In this document: piece after piece, positions 1 to 5,816 of the stretch
Position numbering within the stretch: the stretch's first letter is position 1
Layout: every line of letters begins with the position of its first letter
Translations under genes and position numbers: made by a program
Source: Candidatus Tayloriibacteriota bacterium
GTDB lineage: Bacteria; Patescibacteriota; Minisyncoccia; Phycocordibacterales; JARIHA01
DNA length: 5,922 nt
Direction of reading: 5' to 3'
Assembly (NCBI GenBank): GCA_029288475.1
Contig: JARIHA010000130.1
Coordinates: forward strand, 1-5,922
The notes under the pieces: model-generated
Seen by the model: only the letters and a program-made list of their open reading frames with translations
What the model was told of the DNA's origin: nothing
Database searches by the model: none

Positions 1-21
1 TCAGATGTGTATAAGAGACAG
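1..21 (+). other. Residual Nextera (Tn5 mosaic end) sequencing adapter
   Basis: Bases 3-21 read AGATGTGTATAAGAGACAG, the 19-bp Tn5 mosaic end used in Illumina Nextera libraries, and the two preceding bases (TC) match the read-1 transposase adapter. It interrupts the ligA reading frame at the extreme contig edge, as an untrimmed adapter would. It is library-preparation sequence and should be masked. Genomic sequence starts at about base 22. Confidence 0.96.
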
Positions 22-611
22 GCTTTCTCGCGTTCCTTATTAATTCGTTCAAACTCTTTCTTGCTCATCCATACTTCCCCTTCCACAATGATATCGACAG
101 CTTGAGTGAGCCTCAAAGGTACGGACTCAATGGTTCTTACATTTTCGGTTACATCTTCCCCAACCTTGCCGTTTCCTCTGGTAGCGGCCGTCTTAAGATA
201 CCCCCTCTCGTAGGTAAGCACTATTTTTAACCCATCAATCTTAAGCTCTGCAACATAAGCAGGAGAATTATCTTTGTTCAATGCGGCTTTGAGAAACTTC
301 TTAACGCGCACGTCAAAATCCCGAATGTCTTCTTCGGTAAAAGCATCATTAAAAGACCACTGCGGAACTTGATGAACGATCTTCTTGAATTCATCGAGGG
401 GCTTCCCTGCCACCCGCTGACTAGGAGAATCAGGAGTGATGAGCTCAGGATATTCTTCCTCTATTTTTACCAATTCTTGTTTCAAAGAATCTAGCGCTTC
501 CGCCGAGATTTCCTCTTTATCCAAGACATGATAATTGTACCGATGATGCTCGATCGTCTTCTTCAGCTTATCGAGCCGTTCGGTTATCTCTTTTGGAGCT
601 TTCTTTGCCAT
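22..611 (-). CDS. ligA: NAD-dependent DNA ligase LigA, N-terminal part (cut by contig edge)
   Basis: LigA seals nicks in duplex DNA during replication and repair, using NAD+ to adenylate an active-site lysine. I translated the open frame by hand: 196 complete codons from ATG 611, with a stop two codons upstream (TAG TGT ATG) that forces this start. Residues 1-70 match the Ia NMN-binding domain (YNYHVLD, then EEYPELITPDSPSQRV). The adenylation domain follows with KIDG at 124-127 (K124 is the predicted AMP-lysine), TRGNG at 144-148, GEDVTENVRTI at 151-161 and VEGEV at 176-180 (E179). Full-length LigA is about 650-700 residues, so the rest of the nucleotidyltransferase and the OB-fold, zinc, HhH and BRCT parts lie beyond the edge. 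Aligned by eye to E. coli LigA, Tyr22, His23 and Asp36 are kept (Y27, H28, D41), but Asp32 and Tyr35 become A37 and L40, and the usual TRGDG is TRGNG. Its ATG lies six bases after the PilX-like stop, suggesting co-transcription. Confidence 0.95.
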
Positions 612-617
612 ACACTA

Positions 618-1172
618 TTAATACCCTATCTCGAGCCCTCTTTCAACTCTGCGTGGATTTGATGCAGTACAGGTATTGTAACCGCGAGAATCGACGGTGG
701 TGGTTATGAGCGAACTTACATTGTTCTTAGTGATTGAGACTATGGCGCAACTTCCCGTGGTATCAGCCGTATTTCCTCCGGCAATATGATTTAAATATAT
801 AGTAATGATCGTCACAGCAGAAGTAGGCGTAGTAGAAACACTGGTAGGAGGCATTATGTTCGGAACATATGCACAAACAGCTGGAGGCTGTGAGCCAATA
901 CCAGTATAAGCTATAGAATCAGATGAGGTAGCAAAGATACTTTGCCCGACCGTAGGACCACTGCTTGGACCCTTGAGGTCCCAATAGAGGGCACATTCCA
1001 AACCACTGTCTGCGGCAAAGATGGCAATTTGAGAATTGCTTGCCGCAGAGGAAAGAATGAGATCTTTAATAAGAATTCCATAAATACCCAAACCAATTGA
1101 AAGCAATAAGCTTGATACGAGCATTGCGTACAAAATAGTAAAACCTTTTTTATTGTTATGTTGAAAATTCAT
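618..1172 (-). CDS. PilX/GspK-like minor pilin
   Basis: A predicted minor type IV pilin of 184 residues. A ten-residue basic leader (MNFQHNNKKG) precedes the cleavage site G10/F11, followed by one hydrophobic helix at about 11-40. The mature protein starts FTILY, so the Glu at +5 found in most pilins is Tyr, as is usual for the GspK-type tip subunit. After the helix, AADSGLECALYWD at about 53-65 matches the PilX N-terminal pattern, where a conserved Ala-rich Asp/Glu segment follows the membrane helix. The rest is Thr/Ser/Gly-rich, as in secreted adhesive domains, and ends RRVERGLEIGY. ATG 1172 sits two bases after the preceding stop. A TTG four codons upstream (1184) keeps the frame but would overlap that stop and only lengthen the leader, so I prefer ATG. 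No clear ribosome binding site is visible, and translational coupling is likely. Family is fairly certain; the exact role at the pilus tip is inferred. Confidence 0.85.
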   Translation of the reverse strand: MNFQHNNKKGFTILYAMLVSSLLLSIGLGIYGILIKDLILSSAASNSQIAIFAADSGLECALYWDLKGPSSGPTVGQSIFATSSDSIAYTGIGSQPPAVCAYVPNIMPPTSVSTTPTSAVTIITIYLNHIAGGNTADTTGSCAIVSITKNNVSSLITTTVDSRGYNTCTASNPRRVERGLEIGY

Positions 1173-1174
1173 GA

Positions 1175-1807
1175 TTAATGCCAATTAAACAGGTCTTCCG
1201 TAACTGAAAACGTTTTTACCCCTCCAACCAATGCAGACTGCCAACTCACCGTAACAGTAAGCAGTGCTTCATTGGTTCCTGCTTGTATCTGGATCTTCCT
1301 AGTGAAATAAGTCGGGACCCAATTTCCTCCACTGCCATATGCATAAATATGCGTACCTACAGCTCCGCCTGCAATATCATCGTTATAAGAAAGTGTGCCA
1401 CAAACACCTCCAGGACAAGCCTCGATCACTGAAGAGGAATTGAGTAAATTTTGTGAATAATCAATGCGGCAATAATTTGTTGGACCAATACAACTATCGA
1501 GCCCTTGCAGTCCAATCCAATTTGGATGACCATTTATATTTACTCCGCTATTAAGACCGCCAATGGCAATATTGTCTCGAACATCTCGAATATACTCGAC
1601 AGCATCCTGAGCAAGATAGTAGGCAACGATTTGATCACGGGCCAACTGAGAAGAACTCAGACTTCGCTGAGCAATCGTGAGCGGTCCTGCGACTGAGATC
1701 ATGAGAATACTGATAGCAATAAACGTTTCGATCAAAGTAAAGCCGCCTTTTTTGGAGACCTTGCCTGACTTAGGTATATTCTTTTTCTTAAAAAGTTTAA
1801 TAATCAT
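1175..1807 (-). CDS. PilV/GspI-like minor pilin
   Basis: A 210-residue prepilin. The leader is long and basic (22 residues, ending KKGG), with cleavage at G22/F23 before FTLIE, so Glu+5 is present (E27). The transmembrane/assembly helix spans about 23-43. Next comes SLSSSQLARDQIVAYYLAQDAVEYIRDVRDN (about 49-79, listed here only as a landmark), which resembles the PilV/GspI pattern of a small-residue helix leading to a YLAQ-x-A-x-E segment. Two cysteine pairs (C106/C113 and C131/C136) could form disulfides once exported. ATG 1807 lies inside the preceding gene's last codons (11-bp overlap), and TAA 1177-1175 is two bases before the next ATG, so translation is probably coupled in a minor-pilin operon. 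I see no Shine-Dalgarno sequence. Assignment to PilV/GspI rather than another minor pilin is by pattern only. Confidence 0.85.
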   Translation of the reverse strand: MIIKLFKKKNIPKSGKVSKKGGFTLIETFIAISILMISVAGPLTIAQRSLSSSQLARDQIVAYYLAQDAVEYIRDVRDNIAIGGLNSGVNINGHPNWIGLQGLDSCIGPTNYCRIDYSQNLLNSSSVIEACPGGVCGTLSYNDDIAGGAVGTHIYAYGSGGNWVPTYFTRKIQIQAGTNEALLTVTVSWQSALVGGVKTFSVTEDLFNWH

Positions 1808-2387
1808 ATATTCTTTGAGTTACGGAAGTTTGGAGATGAAAGTCTGAGCGAACCTTTCCTGTTCCTGCATATCCAGTGACAGTAATAACCACGTGAGGCT
1901 GTCCATCCCCTCCTCCAGGAGAACTTCCTCCGGCAAATTGTCCGATCGCGGCTCCCACTACATAAAATCTCAGATCATTGATGTGTACTTGAGGGTCAGT
2001 GAGAATTTGCAAAGCTCCGCTTCCCGACTGCTGCCCTATTTCATATCCTCCTGTTGGATTGGTTACCAAGGAATAAGTTCTTCTCTGCACTGATGTTTGA
2101 GGAATATAGGAAAAAGAAGCTGTATTTGGTGGATTAGTACAAGAGGTCAATCCTCCTCCGCATTGATAGACCGTTCCTACACGAATATTACGGGCCATGT
2201 TTTCTAGTGCAAAGTTAAGATTATCAATTACTGATTTTAGCTGATGAGACTTTTGGTTGGCATTAATGATAGAAAGAAGCGCAGTAGCACTAACCACCAT
2301 CACTACAATAAAAATAGAGATCGAGACCATTGCCTCAATGAGGGTAAAACCTTTCTTCGTTGTTTTATTCATCTCGATCATAAACAT
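1797..2387 (-). CDS. PilW/GspJ-like minor pilin
   Basis: A prepilin of up to 196 residues, with cleavage at G13/F14 followed by FTLIE (Glu+5 = E18) and a hydrophobic helix at about 14-40. The post-helix segment LKSVIDNLNFALENMARNIR (about 50-69) fits the GspJ/PilW pattern, in which an amphipathic helix ends in a LE-x-M-x-R-x-IR motif. C76 and C83 flank a glycine-rich loop and may form a disulfide. Three start codons are possible (ATG 2387, 2381, 2372), all leaving a basic leader of 8-13 residues. I chose 2387 because it lies two bases after the upstream stop, the spacing also seen at the PilX-like gene. The 3' end overlaps the next gene by 11 bp. It probably takes part with its three neighbours in the pilus-initiating tip complex. 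The order H-J-I-K differs from the common G-H-I-J-K order of type II secretion operons. Confidence 0.85.
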   Translation of the reverse strand: MFMIEMNKTTKKGFTLIEAMVSISIFIVVMVVSATALLSIINANQKSHQLKSVIDNLNFALENMARNIRVGTVYQCGGGLTSCTNPPNTASFSYIPQTSVQRRTYSLVTNPTGGYEIGQQSGSGALQILTDPQVHINDLRFYVVGAAIGQFAGGSSPGGGDGQPHVVITVTGYAGTGKVRSDFHLQTSVTQRIYDY

Positions 2388-2389
2388 CT

Positions 2390-3175
2390 TTATTGTATTG
2401 GTCCGGGAGGAGGCGGAGGATTCACTATCTGATTTTGTGTGGTTCCCTGCACAGCATTTACAGACTGCTCGTTTACTGATATCTGCCCGGTTGAACTCAC
2501 GTCGATTTCCTTTATTACTTGATTTGTCGTTATGGCAGCTTGAGCTCGCGGAGTCAAAAATATACTCATAGAATCGAGTCCGCTGATGACCGCCCCAGAT
2601 TCAGTAGTTATTGATATCTTAGCATCAGGATTTGGACGCTTGAAAGACACGTCAATGCTAGAAATCTTATGAATCGGATCTCCTCCGTAATTAGTGCAAT
2701 AAGTAGTTCCAAGTGCACAAATGTTTTGTATAATATCTTCCTGAGGTATAGTCTTAATTTCTACAATAACATCGTCAGCATCGTATCTGAGATTATCAGG
2801 ATTTGTCGAACCGCTATCTGCAAAAAGTGTAAACTGATTTACATAAGGATAAATTTGTTTTGCGGGTACTGAATCATAGGTATCATAATGCATACCATAA
2901 CCGTGAGTGAAAACATCGGCTGCAGTTTGGCTATAAGAAGAACTACTTGCCACATTGGCATATGACTGCACATCAACCCCATATACCTGAGCCTCGCGAA
3001 AGCTCAAAGCGAGATCATATGCGACATTATTGATAATGGTAGTTCCCCTAAACTGAGTGTTCTTCACTAGAAGCACCGCAGTCAACAAGGTAAAAATAGA
3101 AATAGAAACAAGTAATTCAAACAAGGTGAAACCGCGCTTTCCTAGAGATATTCTTTTTTTAATGGAAAAAAACAT
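2390..3175 (-). CDS. FimT/GspH-like minor pilin with a polyproline tail
   Basis: A 261-residue prepilin. The leader MFFSIKKRISLGKRG is cleaved at G15/F16 before FTLFE (Glu+5 = E20), with the helix at about 16-38. The segment NVAYDLALSFREAQVYGVDVQ, around 50-70, is the typical FimT/GspH amphipathic helix that follows the membrane helix. It is large for the family (often about 150-200 residues), and a long C-terminal portion ends in five consecutive prolines (P253-257) just before GPIQ. ATG 3175 overlaps the pilD end by 17 bp. A TTG at 3199 extends the frame by eight residues, but it lengthens the overlap and puts hydrophobic residues in the leader, so I reject it. The polyproline run may need elongation factor P for smooth translation. 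Identification as H-type is by the N-terminal half; the C-terminal region is unassigned. Confidence 0.82.
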   Translation of the reverse strand: MFFSIKKRISLGKRGFTLFELLVSISIFTLLTAVLLVKNTQFRGTTIINNVAYDLALSFREAQVYGVDVQSYANVASSSSYSQTAADVFTHGYGMHYDTYDSVPAKQIYPYVNQFTLFADSGSTNPDNLRYDADDVIVEIKTIPQEDIIQNICALGTTYCTNYGGDPIHKISSIDVSFKRPNPDAKISITTESGAVISGLDSMSIFLTPRAQAAITTNQVIKEIDVSSTGQISVNEQSVNAVQGTTQNQIVNPPPPPGPIQ

Positions 3176-3968
3176 TTTGAATGGAGGTAATAAAATCAAA
3201 GACAGTCATGTGTACATAATACACTAAAAAAAGGGAAAAAATAATGAAGGGTGCAAATGGAATCTCACTTTTCATGCTATAAAATTTTCCTCGAAATGCC
3301 AGAAGAATGACACTGACCAACGCACCGATCCAAAAAGCAAAGATGATAGCCGTACCTCCATAGGTCGCACCAAGAAGCCACCCTACCCCGAGAGCAAGCT
3401 TGCCGTCACCGAGGCCGATCCATCTTCCTTTCGATACCGCCCACAAAATAAAAAATGGCAGGAAGAGAATCGGACCTGCCGCAAGCGACCATCCAAAGTC
3501 TGTACCAGAAAAAGACGCCAAAGATATACCGACAGAACCAAAATGTACAAAAAGACCAAGAAGAGAAAGACCGCAGAAAGTATAGACCAGACCGTCAGGA
3601 ATGATCTTATGCTTTAGATCGTAGATAAGGATAACTGTCAGAATACTGAAAATAATCCAATAGAAGGCTACCGCCCAGAGATTTCCCATTTCCTTTAAAA
3701 AAACCAAAAGAAAAACCAAGCCGGTCAATGCTTCAATAAGCGGATATTGCGGAGAGATCTTGCTTTTACAAGATCGACATTTTCCCCTGAGAAAAAGATA
3801 ACTGAAAACCGGTATAAGCTCGTACCACACAAGCTCGTTCCCACAAGAGAAACAGCCCGACCTTCCACCAAGTGTCATACCAGTGTTATAACGCAGGGCA
3901 ACCACGTTGAGAAAACTGCCAATGATGGCACCAAAGATGAAGATAAAAATGCCAATCAAATACAACAT
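3159..3968 (-). CDS. pilD: Prepilin peptidase / N-methyltransferase (A24 family)
   Basis: PilD is a polytopic membrane aspartyl protease that removes prepilin leaders after the glycine and N-methylates the new Phe. At 269 residues it has the usual length. The N-terminal domain has GSFLNVV (17-23) and the four zinc-binding cysteines of bifunctional PilD enzymes (C39, C42, C64, C67), followed by the ISPQYPLIEALTG stretch (71-83). The catalytic aspartates are D117 in IYDLKHKIIPD and D188 in GLGDGK, the classical GxGD signature, and IPFAPF at 236-241 is the conserved late motif. Several hydrophobic helices span about 3-20, 82-115, 126-145, 160-178, 192-225 and 238-257. ATG 3968 is the first possible start, since an in-frame TAA lies three codons upstream. 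It follows the GspG-like pilin by ten bases, with no terminator between them. All seven pilins here carry a G/F site it would process. Confidence 0.97.
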   Translation of the reverse strand: MLYLIGIFIFIFGAIIGSFLNVVALRYNTGMTLGGRSGCFSCGNELVWYELIPVFSYLFLRGKCRSCKSKISPQYPLIEALTGLVFLLVFLKEMGNLWAVAFYWIIFSILTVILIYDLKHKIIPDGLVYTFCGLSLLGLFVHFGSVGISLASFSGTDFGWSLAAGPILFLPFFILWAVSKGRWIGLGDGKLALGVGWLLGATYGGTAIIFAFWIGALVSVILLAFRGKFYSMKSEIPFAPFIIFSLFLVYYVHMTVFDFITSIQNVFFH

Positions 3969-3978
3969 TTGTGTTTAG

Positions 3979-4521
3979 CTAATTTTTTACGTCGTAACAC
4001 TTATTATTAACCCCTGAAGTCGTGGTATCACAGCTATCTGACGCTCCATTGAAATCTGCAGACGCCCCTGTACAGATAGTAGTCACCGCAGCAGAATTAA
4101 CATCCCCGCTAATACCTGACGCGCCCAATTCTGTTTTTGCACCTAAATGGTATCCGATACACTGACTAAGATCTGCCCCTGCAGCAGAACTAGCGAGTGC
4201 AGAATAGACATAATTTAAATTAGTTAAAGGATCTTTCGGTACGGAATTTACAGACATAAAAAAAGGCACTGAATAACTTCCATTGGTTGGGCAAACTGTA
4301 CTAAGTGCTACAGGGAATACTCCCCCGCAATTTTCAGCATAGAGCTCGAGAGCAAGCTTTATCTGACTGATATCAGAAACACGTCTTCCGTCACGAGACT
4401 TTGCTTTTGCAGTACTAAAGTTTGGCAAAATAATCGCAGTAAGAATACCAATGATTGCGATCACAACAAGAAGTTCAATCAGAGTAAACCCTTTTTTGTT
4501 TTTAATAGATAAATTTTTCAT
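3979..4521 (-). CDS. GspG-like type IV pilin
   Basis: A 180-residue prepilin. The leader MKNLSIKNKKG is cleaved at G11/F12, and the mature N-terminus FTLIELLVVIAIIGILTAI is the canonical assembly helix with Glu+5. Unlike the two pilins upstream it has Pro at mature position 22 (LPNF), which kinks the helix in many pilins. AKSRDGRRVSDISQIKLALE (40-59), then YAENCGGVFP, matches the GspG-like pilins common in this lineage. The C-terminal domain is Ala/Ser/Thr-rich with six cysteines in all, two near the end (SDSC, NKC), so disulfides are plausible. The frame also opens at TTG 4581 and ATG 4542, but only ATG 4521 gives a leader matching its paralogue at 5124, and a TATAAT lies between 4542 and 4521. 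It could be a second major subunit or a minor pilin. It begins the PilD/minor-pilin string. Confidence 0.88.
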   Translation of the reverse strand: MKNLSIKNKKGFTLIELLVVIAIIGILTAIILPNFSTAKAKSRDGRRVSDISQIKLALELYAENCGGVFPVALSTVCPTNGSYSVPFFMSVNSVPKDPLTNLNYVYSALASSAAGADLSQCIGYHLGAKTELGASGISGDVNSAAVTTICTGASADFNGASDSCDTTTSGVNNKCYDVKN

Positions 4522-4530
4522 AATATGTTT

Positions 4531-4536
4531 ATTATA
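4531..4536 (-). promoter_or_regulatory. Candidate -10 element close to the GspG-like pilin start
   Basis: The minus strand reads TATAAT, ending nine bases before ATG 4521. No good -35 hexamer lies 16-18 bp upstream. Normal -10 spacing would put transcription start within about two to four bases of the ATG, making this a nearly leaderless message. It lies 47 bp past the preceding terminator hairpin. Confidence 0.45.
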
Positions 4537-4583
4537 CTGCATTACCTCAAAATATACATCCACAAAGTGCCTTATCTGCAAGA

Positions 4584-4610
4584 CAAAAACCCGCCAAGGC
4601 GGGTTTTTGC
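4584..4610 (-). terminator. Rho-independent terminator after the second tandem pilin
   Basis: The arms CCCGC and GCGGG enclose a four-base loop, extended by five A/T pairs on each side, so the structure is A-rich before and T-rich after on both strands. On the minus strand the run TTTTTG follows the hairpin 23 bases after the TAA at 4633. It is symmetric and could work in both directions, but only minus-strand genes are nearby. Confidence 0.9.
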
Positions 4611-5072
4611 GTACCGATACAAACCTAACTGATTACTGACACTTAACACCTCCCGCTGCTGTACCGTTATAAGAAGGAACTGCAGATGGCTTTCCAGAGA
4701 ATCCATTGCTATCAACACAGAAAGTAGTATTGTCGCTTAAGATTACAAAAGAAACATAAGAACCGCCGCCTACTCCAACACTGCAAGTAATCGTGTTGCC
4801 TGCATTTAAAGCGGCCGCCTTAAGAAGAGGAGTGCTGGTAGCATCTCCGCACATACCAGTCAAACTGGCAATTACTCCAGCAGATGAAACAGTACCGCCA
4901 GTTGCACCACTTGCTGCTCCATAATTACCGTATACATTGTAATACTGTTCTGCTGTTGTTCGGAGTCCGCTCATTGTTTCCTTTGCACTTCCATCCTTAC
5001 CCTTGCTTCGTGCTGATCCAAGGTTTGTGAGAACGATAGCTGACAAGATACCGATGATTGCGATCACGACCA
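4584..5072 (-). repeat. Tandem duplication, left copy (terminator plus pilin body)
   Basis: This copy pairs with 5191-5679 at a constant offset of 607 bp, including the terminator, the stop codon context and the pilin body without gaps. 4994-5072 is identical to 5601-5679 (79 bp), and 4621-4653 is identical to 5228-5260. The middle is more diverged. Similarity stops abruptly after 5072, within the codons for the hydrophobic helix. Confidence 0.88.
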
Positions 5073-5124
5073 GGAGCTCGATCAATGTAAACCCTTTTTT
5101 GTTTTTACTAGATAAATTTTTCAT
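4633..5124 (-). CDS. Type IV pilin, tandem paralogue 2
   Basis: A 163-residue prepilin. The leader MKNLSSKNKKG is cleaved at G11/F12 and is followed by the assembly helix FTLIELLVVIAIIGILSAIV, with Glu+5 and Thr rather than Pro at mature position 22. ARSKGKDGSAKETMSGLRTT (38-57) and AEQYYNVYGNYG form the conserved stalk. The globular part is Gly/Ala/Ser/Thr-rich with four cysteines (C92, C114, C136, C162), all matched in the paralogue upstream, so two disulfides are possible. The tail (FCVDSNGFSGKPS, then GTAAGGVKCQ) is strongly conserved with the paralogue, while the middle differs. The mature proteins align without gaps at about 122 of 152 positions. ATG 5124 is the first start after an in-frame TAA at 5133-5131. 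It is flanked by terminators on both sides and is probably its own transcription unit. No Shine-Dalgarno sequence is seen. Confidence 0.93.
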   Translation of the reverse strand: MKNLSSKNKKGFTLIELLVVIAIIGILSAIVLTNLGSARSKGKDGSAKETMSGLRTTAEQYYNVYGNYGAASGATGGTVSSAGVIASLTGMCGDATSTPLLKAAALNAGNTITCSVGVGGGSYVSFVILSDNTTFCVDSNGFSGKPSAVPSYNGTAAGGVKCQ

Positions 5125-5155
5125 GGATAATTAATTCGTAAAAGATAACATACCT

Positions 5156-5161
5156 ATTATA
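5156..5161 (-). promoter_or_regulatory. Candidate -10 element for tandem pilin 2
   Basis: The minus strand reads TATAAT, 31 bases before ATG 5124 and 29 bases past the preceding terminator hairpin, in a place where a fresh promoter is needed. The -35 region is poor (GTGTTT at 17-bp spacing). The expected leader is about 24 nt and holds no purine-rich ribosome binding site. Confidence 0.5.
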
Positions 5162-5181
5162 CCTCATCAACAATAAAAAAA

Positions 5182-5219
5182 CACGCAAAACAAAAACCCG
5201 CCTTGGCGGGTTTTTGCGT
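5182..5219 (-). terminator. Rho-independent terminator after tandem pilin 1
   Basis: This has the same hairpin arms as the one at 4584-4610 (CCCGC/GCGGG within A5/T5), here 23 bases after the TAA at 5240. On the minus strand it is followed by TTTTTGTTTTGCGTGTTTTTTT, and outer arms ACGCAAAA/TTTTGCGT can lengthen the stem around a small bulge. The two central loop bases are complementary to those of the other copy. Confidence 0.9.
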
Positions 5220-5679
5220 AGCAATATAAACCTAACTGATTACTGACACTTAACACCTCCTGCTGCTGTACCGTCTCGTGAAGGAGTTCCTGATGGCTTT
5301 CCAGAGAATCCATTGCTGTCAACACAGAAGATAGTTGCGTCGCTCAAAGTAACATCTGATTCATATGAAGAACCACTTATTCCAACGTTACAATTAAGAG
5401 TGTTACCAGCGTTAGAAGAAGCCGCTTTAAGAAGAGGAGTAGTAGTAGCGTCTCCACACATACCAGTCAAACCAGTTGGTGTACCTGCAGAAGTCATTGT
5501 ACCTCCAGCGGCCAACGTAGCTGCTCCGTAAGAACCGTATACACTGTAATACTGTTCTGCTGTTGTTCGGAGTCCGCTCATTGTCTCCTTTACGCTTCCG
5601 TCCTTACCCTTGCTTCGTGCTGATCCAAGGTTTGTGAGAACGATAGCTGACAAGATACCGATGATTGCGATCACGACCA
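5191..5679 (-). repeat. Tandem duplication, right copy (terminator plus pilin body)
   Basis: This is the partner of 4584-5072 at a 607-bp offset. It covers the terminator, the 3' end and the body of tandem pilin 1. Homology does not extend into the leader-coding part of the gene or its upstream region, which are unrelated by eye to those of copy 2. Confidence 0.88.
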
Positions 5680-5722
5680 ACAATTCAATAAGGGTAAAAC
5701 CCTTTTTCGTATTCATTTTCAT
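5240..5722 (-). CDS. Type IV pilin, tandem paralogue 1 (major pilin candidate)
   Basis: A 160-residue prepilin with a short leader MKMNTKKG, cleavage at G8/F9, then FTLIELLVVIAIIGILSAIV with Glu+5 and Thr at mature +22. The stalk ARSKGKDGSVKETMSGLRTT and AEQYYSVYGSYG is almost identical to that of its downstream paralogue. Four cysteines (C89, C111, C133, C159) and the ending GTAAGGVKCQ are shared, and substitutions cluster in the central Gly/Ala/Thr-rich region likely to be exposed on the fibre. ATG 5722 is the first start after an in-frame TAA at 5734-5732; the ATG at 5716 is an alternative that still leaves a usable leader. It has its own terminator and the best promoter in the window, with a long structured leader. 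This makes it the likeliest abundant subunit, although that is inference. No Shine-Dalgarno sequence is visible. Confidence 0.93.
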   Translation of the reverse strand: MKMNTKKGFTLIELLVVIAIIGILSAIVLTNLGSARSKGKDGSVKETMSGLRTTAEQYYSVYGSYGAATLAAGGTMTSAGTPTGLTGMCGDATTTPLLKAASSNAGNTLNCNVGISGSSYESDVTLSDATIFCVDSNGFSGKPSGTPSRDGTAAGGVKCQ

Positions 5723-5770
5723 GAAAAATTTTTATAAATTAATCTAAATTTCTTATAATCAAAATTGTTA

Positions 5771-5816
5771 TGATTGGTTTTTGGCTTTCTGTCTTTTACA
5801 GGGCAAAAGCCAATCA
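5771..5816 (-). promoter_or_regulatory. Inverted repeat with competing pairings in the pilin leader
   Basis: TTGGCTTT (5781-5788) pairs perfectly with AAAGCCAA (5806-5813), with an inner CTGT/ACAG stem (5789-5792 with 5798-5801). TGATTGG (5771-5777) can instead pair with CCAATCA (5810-5816), and the two pairings share CCAA. If the promoter at 5877-5904 is used, this lies in the untranslated leader 49 bases before ATG 5722. It does not match a riboswitch class that I recognise. It could be an RNA switch, a stabilising hairpin or a protein binding site. Confidence 0.5.

Noticed and set aside
1..21. Tn5 mosaic end as evidence of a transposon
   Set aside because: The exact engineered mosaic end with adjoining adapter bases at the very contig edge is library-preparation sequence; no transposase or second end is present.
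22..611. ligA as a decayed pseudogene
   Set aside because: The frame is intact over 196 codons, and the nucleotidyl lysine motif and E179 are present; truncation is caused by the contig edge.
911..1096. Second minus-strand frame within the PilX-like gene
   Set aside because: It is an out-of-frame shadow of the PilX-like coding sequence, with no recognisable motif or start signal.
2244..2571. Plus-strand open frames inside the minor-pilin genes
   Set aside because: They lie antisense to well-supported pilin genes, show no family features, and are explained by the coding pattern of the opposite strand. The same holds for plus-strand frames at 1505-1696, 1893-2093, 2669-2872, 3400-3585, 3747-4010, 4451-4639 and 5313-5531.
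4522..4581. Upstream starts (TTG 4581, ATG 4542) for the GspG-like pilin
   Set aside because: They would give an atypical long leader and would overlap the candidate promoter; ATG 4521 gives a leader nearly identical to that of the neighbouring pilin.
4584..5679. CRISPR array or short tandem repeat
   Set aside because: There are only two repeat units of several hundred bases, and they are coding genes with terminators; no short spaced direct repeats are seen.
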